From an uncultured Eubacterium sp. (GTDB lineage: Bacteria > Bacillota > Clostridia > Lachnospirales > Lachnospiraceae), in the NCBI GenBank assembly GCA_946611445.1, contig CAMODP010000109.1, forward strand, positions 1 through 6,282: a stretch of 6,282 nt of DNA, read 5' to 3'. A program made the position numbers and the translations under genes. How positions within the stretch are numbered: the stretch's first letter is position 1; each line of letters opens with the position of its first letter. Below, piece after piece: positions 5,973 to 6,282 of the stretch. Under the pieces are notes generated by a model that was given only the letters and a program-made list of their open reading frames with translations, made no database searches and was not told the DNA's origin.

Positions 5973-6039
5973 AACGTGTACTCCTTTTCCTGCTTCTTAA
6001 TGTATTGCTGTACTGTATTTTCTTTCCTGCTCCCGGCAG

Positions 6040-6156
6040 GGTCGCAGTTTGTGTCTGTTTCATCTCTCTGCGACCGCTTTTCCGGCTTCAGCGGTCGCAA
6101 TTCTTGTTTATTTGGCTATCTGTGACCATTTTACAGGAACCCTGGCAGAATTGCGA
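6040..6156 (-). promoter_or_regulatory. Candidate leader element with mutually exclusive pairings
   Basis: Read on the minus strand there are four segments: A = TCGCAATTCT (6156-6147), B = AGAATTGCGACCGCT (6104-6090), C = AGCGGTCGCAG (6078-6068) and D = CTGCGACC (6047-6040). A pairs with B over 10 bp, B with C over 10 bp, and C with D over 8 bp, all perfect. A:B plus C:D therefore competes with B:C, the logic of an attenuator or switch. No T-tract follows on the minus strand, so translational control would be more likely there. On the plus strand, C:B is followed by TTCTTGTTTATTT and could act as a terminator with D:C as antiterminator. Confidence 0.4.
6069..6099. other. Strong 10-bp inverted repeat, possible plus-strand terminator or leader hairpin
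   Basis: TGCGACCGCT (6069-6078) and AGCGGTCGCA (6090-6099) are perfect arms around an 11-base loop. On the plus strand the GC-rich stem is followed by a T-rich run ending near 6113, as in an intrinsic terminator, although no plus-strand gene ends before it here. On the minus strand it lies in the leader of the CobL-like gene. This pair is the B:C core of the larger element. Confidence 0.6.
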
Positions 6157-6282
6157 TGCTTTTTCTCTCCCTCCGAAGCGGCAAGATATCAATCTATAAC
6201 ATATAGTCCCGAAGCACCCACAGAACAGTCAGGTGCAGAGGATAATATATATAGAAAAACCATTTGCTGAAAGAATCTCTTC

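Larger units (their letters stand above)
5973..6282 (-). other. 310-bp gene-free region upstream of the CobL-like gene
   Basis: No reading frame here has a convincing start and ribosome site. The region holds AAAAGGAG at 5981-5988 for the downstream gene, the sequence AGCAGGAAA twice on the minus strand (6031-6023 and 5994-5986), a small 5-bp hairpin CCTGC/GCAGG (6026-6040), the large hairpin at 6069-6099, and A/T-rich DNA at 6190-6255. Minus-strand TAAAAT at 6128-6133 is a possible -10 with a poor -35, so the promoter is not settled. Confidence 0.5.

Noticed and set aside
5849..6100. 83-codon minus-strand frame overlapping the start of the CobL-like gene
   Set aside because: It starts at a TTG inside the hairpin and overlaps the CobL-like gene in a different frame, with no ribosome site.
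6049..6270. 73-codon plus-strand frame in the gene-free right end
   Set aside because: It opens with TTG without a ribosome site and runs through the strong hairpin. No family resemblance is seen.
5973..6282. Cobalamin riboswitch before the CobL-like gene
   Set aside because: I looked for the B12 box and the GCCACTG-type core on both strands and did not find them, although the gene's resemblance to CobL made it plausible.

Overview
The window looks like chromosomal DNA of a medium-to-high-GC anaerobic Firmicute, most likely a Lachnospiraceae-type clostridium. This is an inference from three things: a DUF3783 protein, a four-subunit ferredoxin-dependent 2-oxoacid oxidoreductase, and purine-rich Shine-Dalgarno sites of the AAAGGAG/GAGGAGG type before most genes. 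There are no RNA genes, transposases, CRISPR arrays or phage genes.

Layout. (1) 1-616, plus strand: a small gene for a DUF3783-family protein of unknown function, preceded by an extended -10 promoter and a perfect 8+8 bp palindrome. Its middle is filled by four 30-bp tandem repeats. (2) 617-708: a short convergent spacer with an 11-bp motif repeated every 34 bp and no convincing terminator. (3) 709-4793, minus strand: a tightly packed operon read from right to left as porG (gamma), porD (delta, two [4Fe-4S] clusters), porA (alpha), porB (beta, TPP binding), then a LysR-type regulator. The junctions are 13 nt, an ATGA overlap, an ATGA overlap, and 6 nt. A promoter with a perfect TATAAT lies about 130 bp before porG. 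(4) 5011-5036: an intrinsic terminator that ends the next upstream minus-strand unit. (5) 5061-5972, minus strand: a 303-aa protein that aligns by eye with the C-terminal part of CobL (CbiE C-terminal lobe plus CbiT-like methyltransferase fold), but whose SAM-binding glycine motif is eroded. (6) 5973-6282: 310 bp with no convincing gene. It holds a strong 10-bp hairpin and a chain of mutually exclusive pairings that could be a regulatory leader.

How the genes work together. PorGDAB form one enzyme that oxidatively decarboxylates a 2-oxoacid (by sequence pattern most likely pyruvate) to an acyl-CoA, reducing ferredoxin; the reaction can also run reductively. The LysR protein is cotranscribed as the last gene and may control the operon or a related pathway. 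No metabolic link between the CobL-like protein or the DUF3783 protein and the Por enzyme can be shown from the sequence.

Most worth a second look: the degenerate CobL-like protein and its structured leader, then the tandem-repeat insertions in the DUF3783 protein and in the PorG tail.
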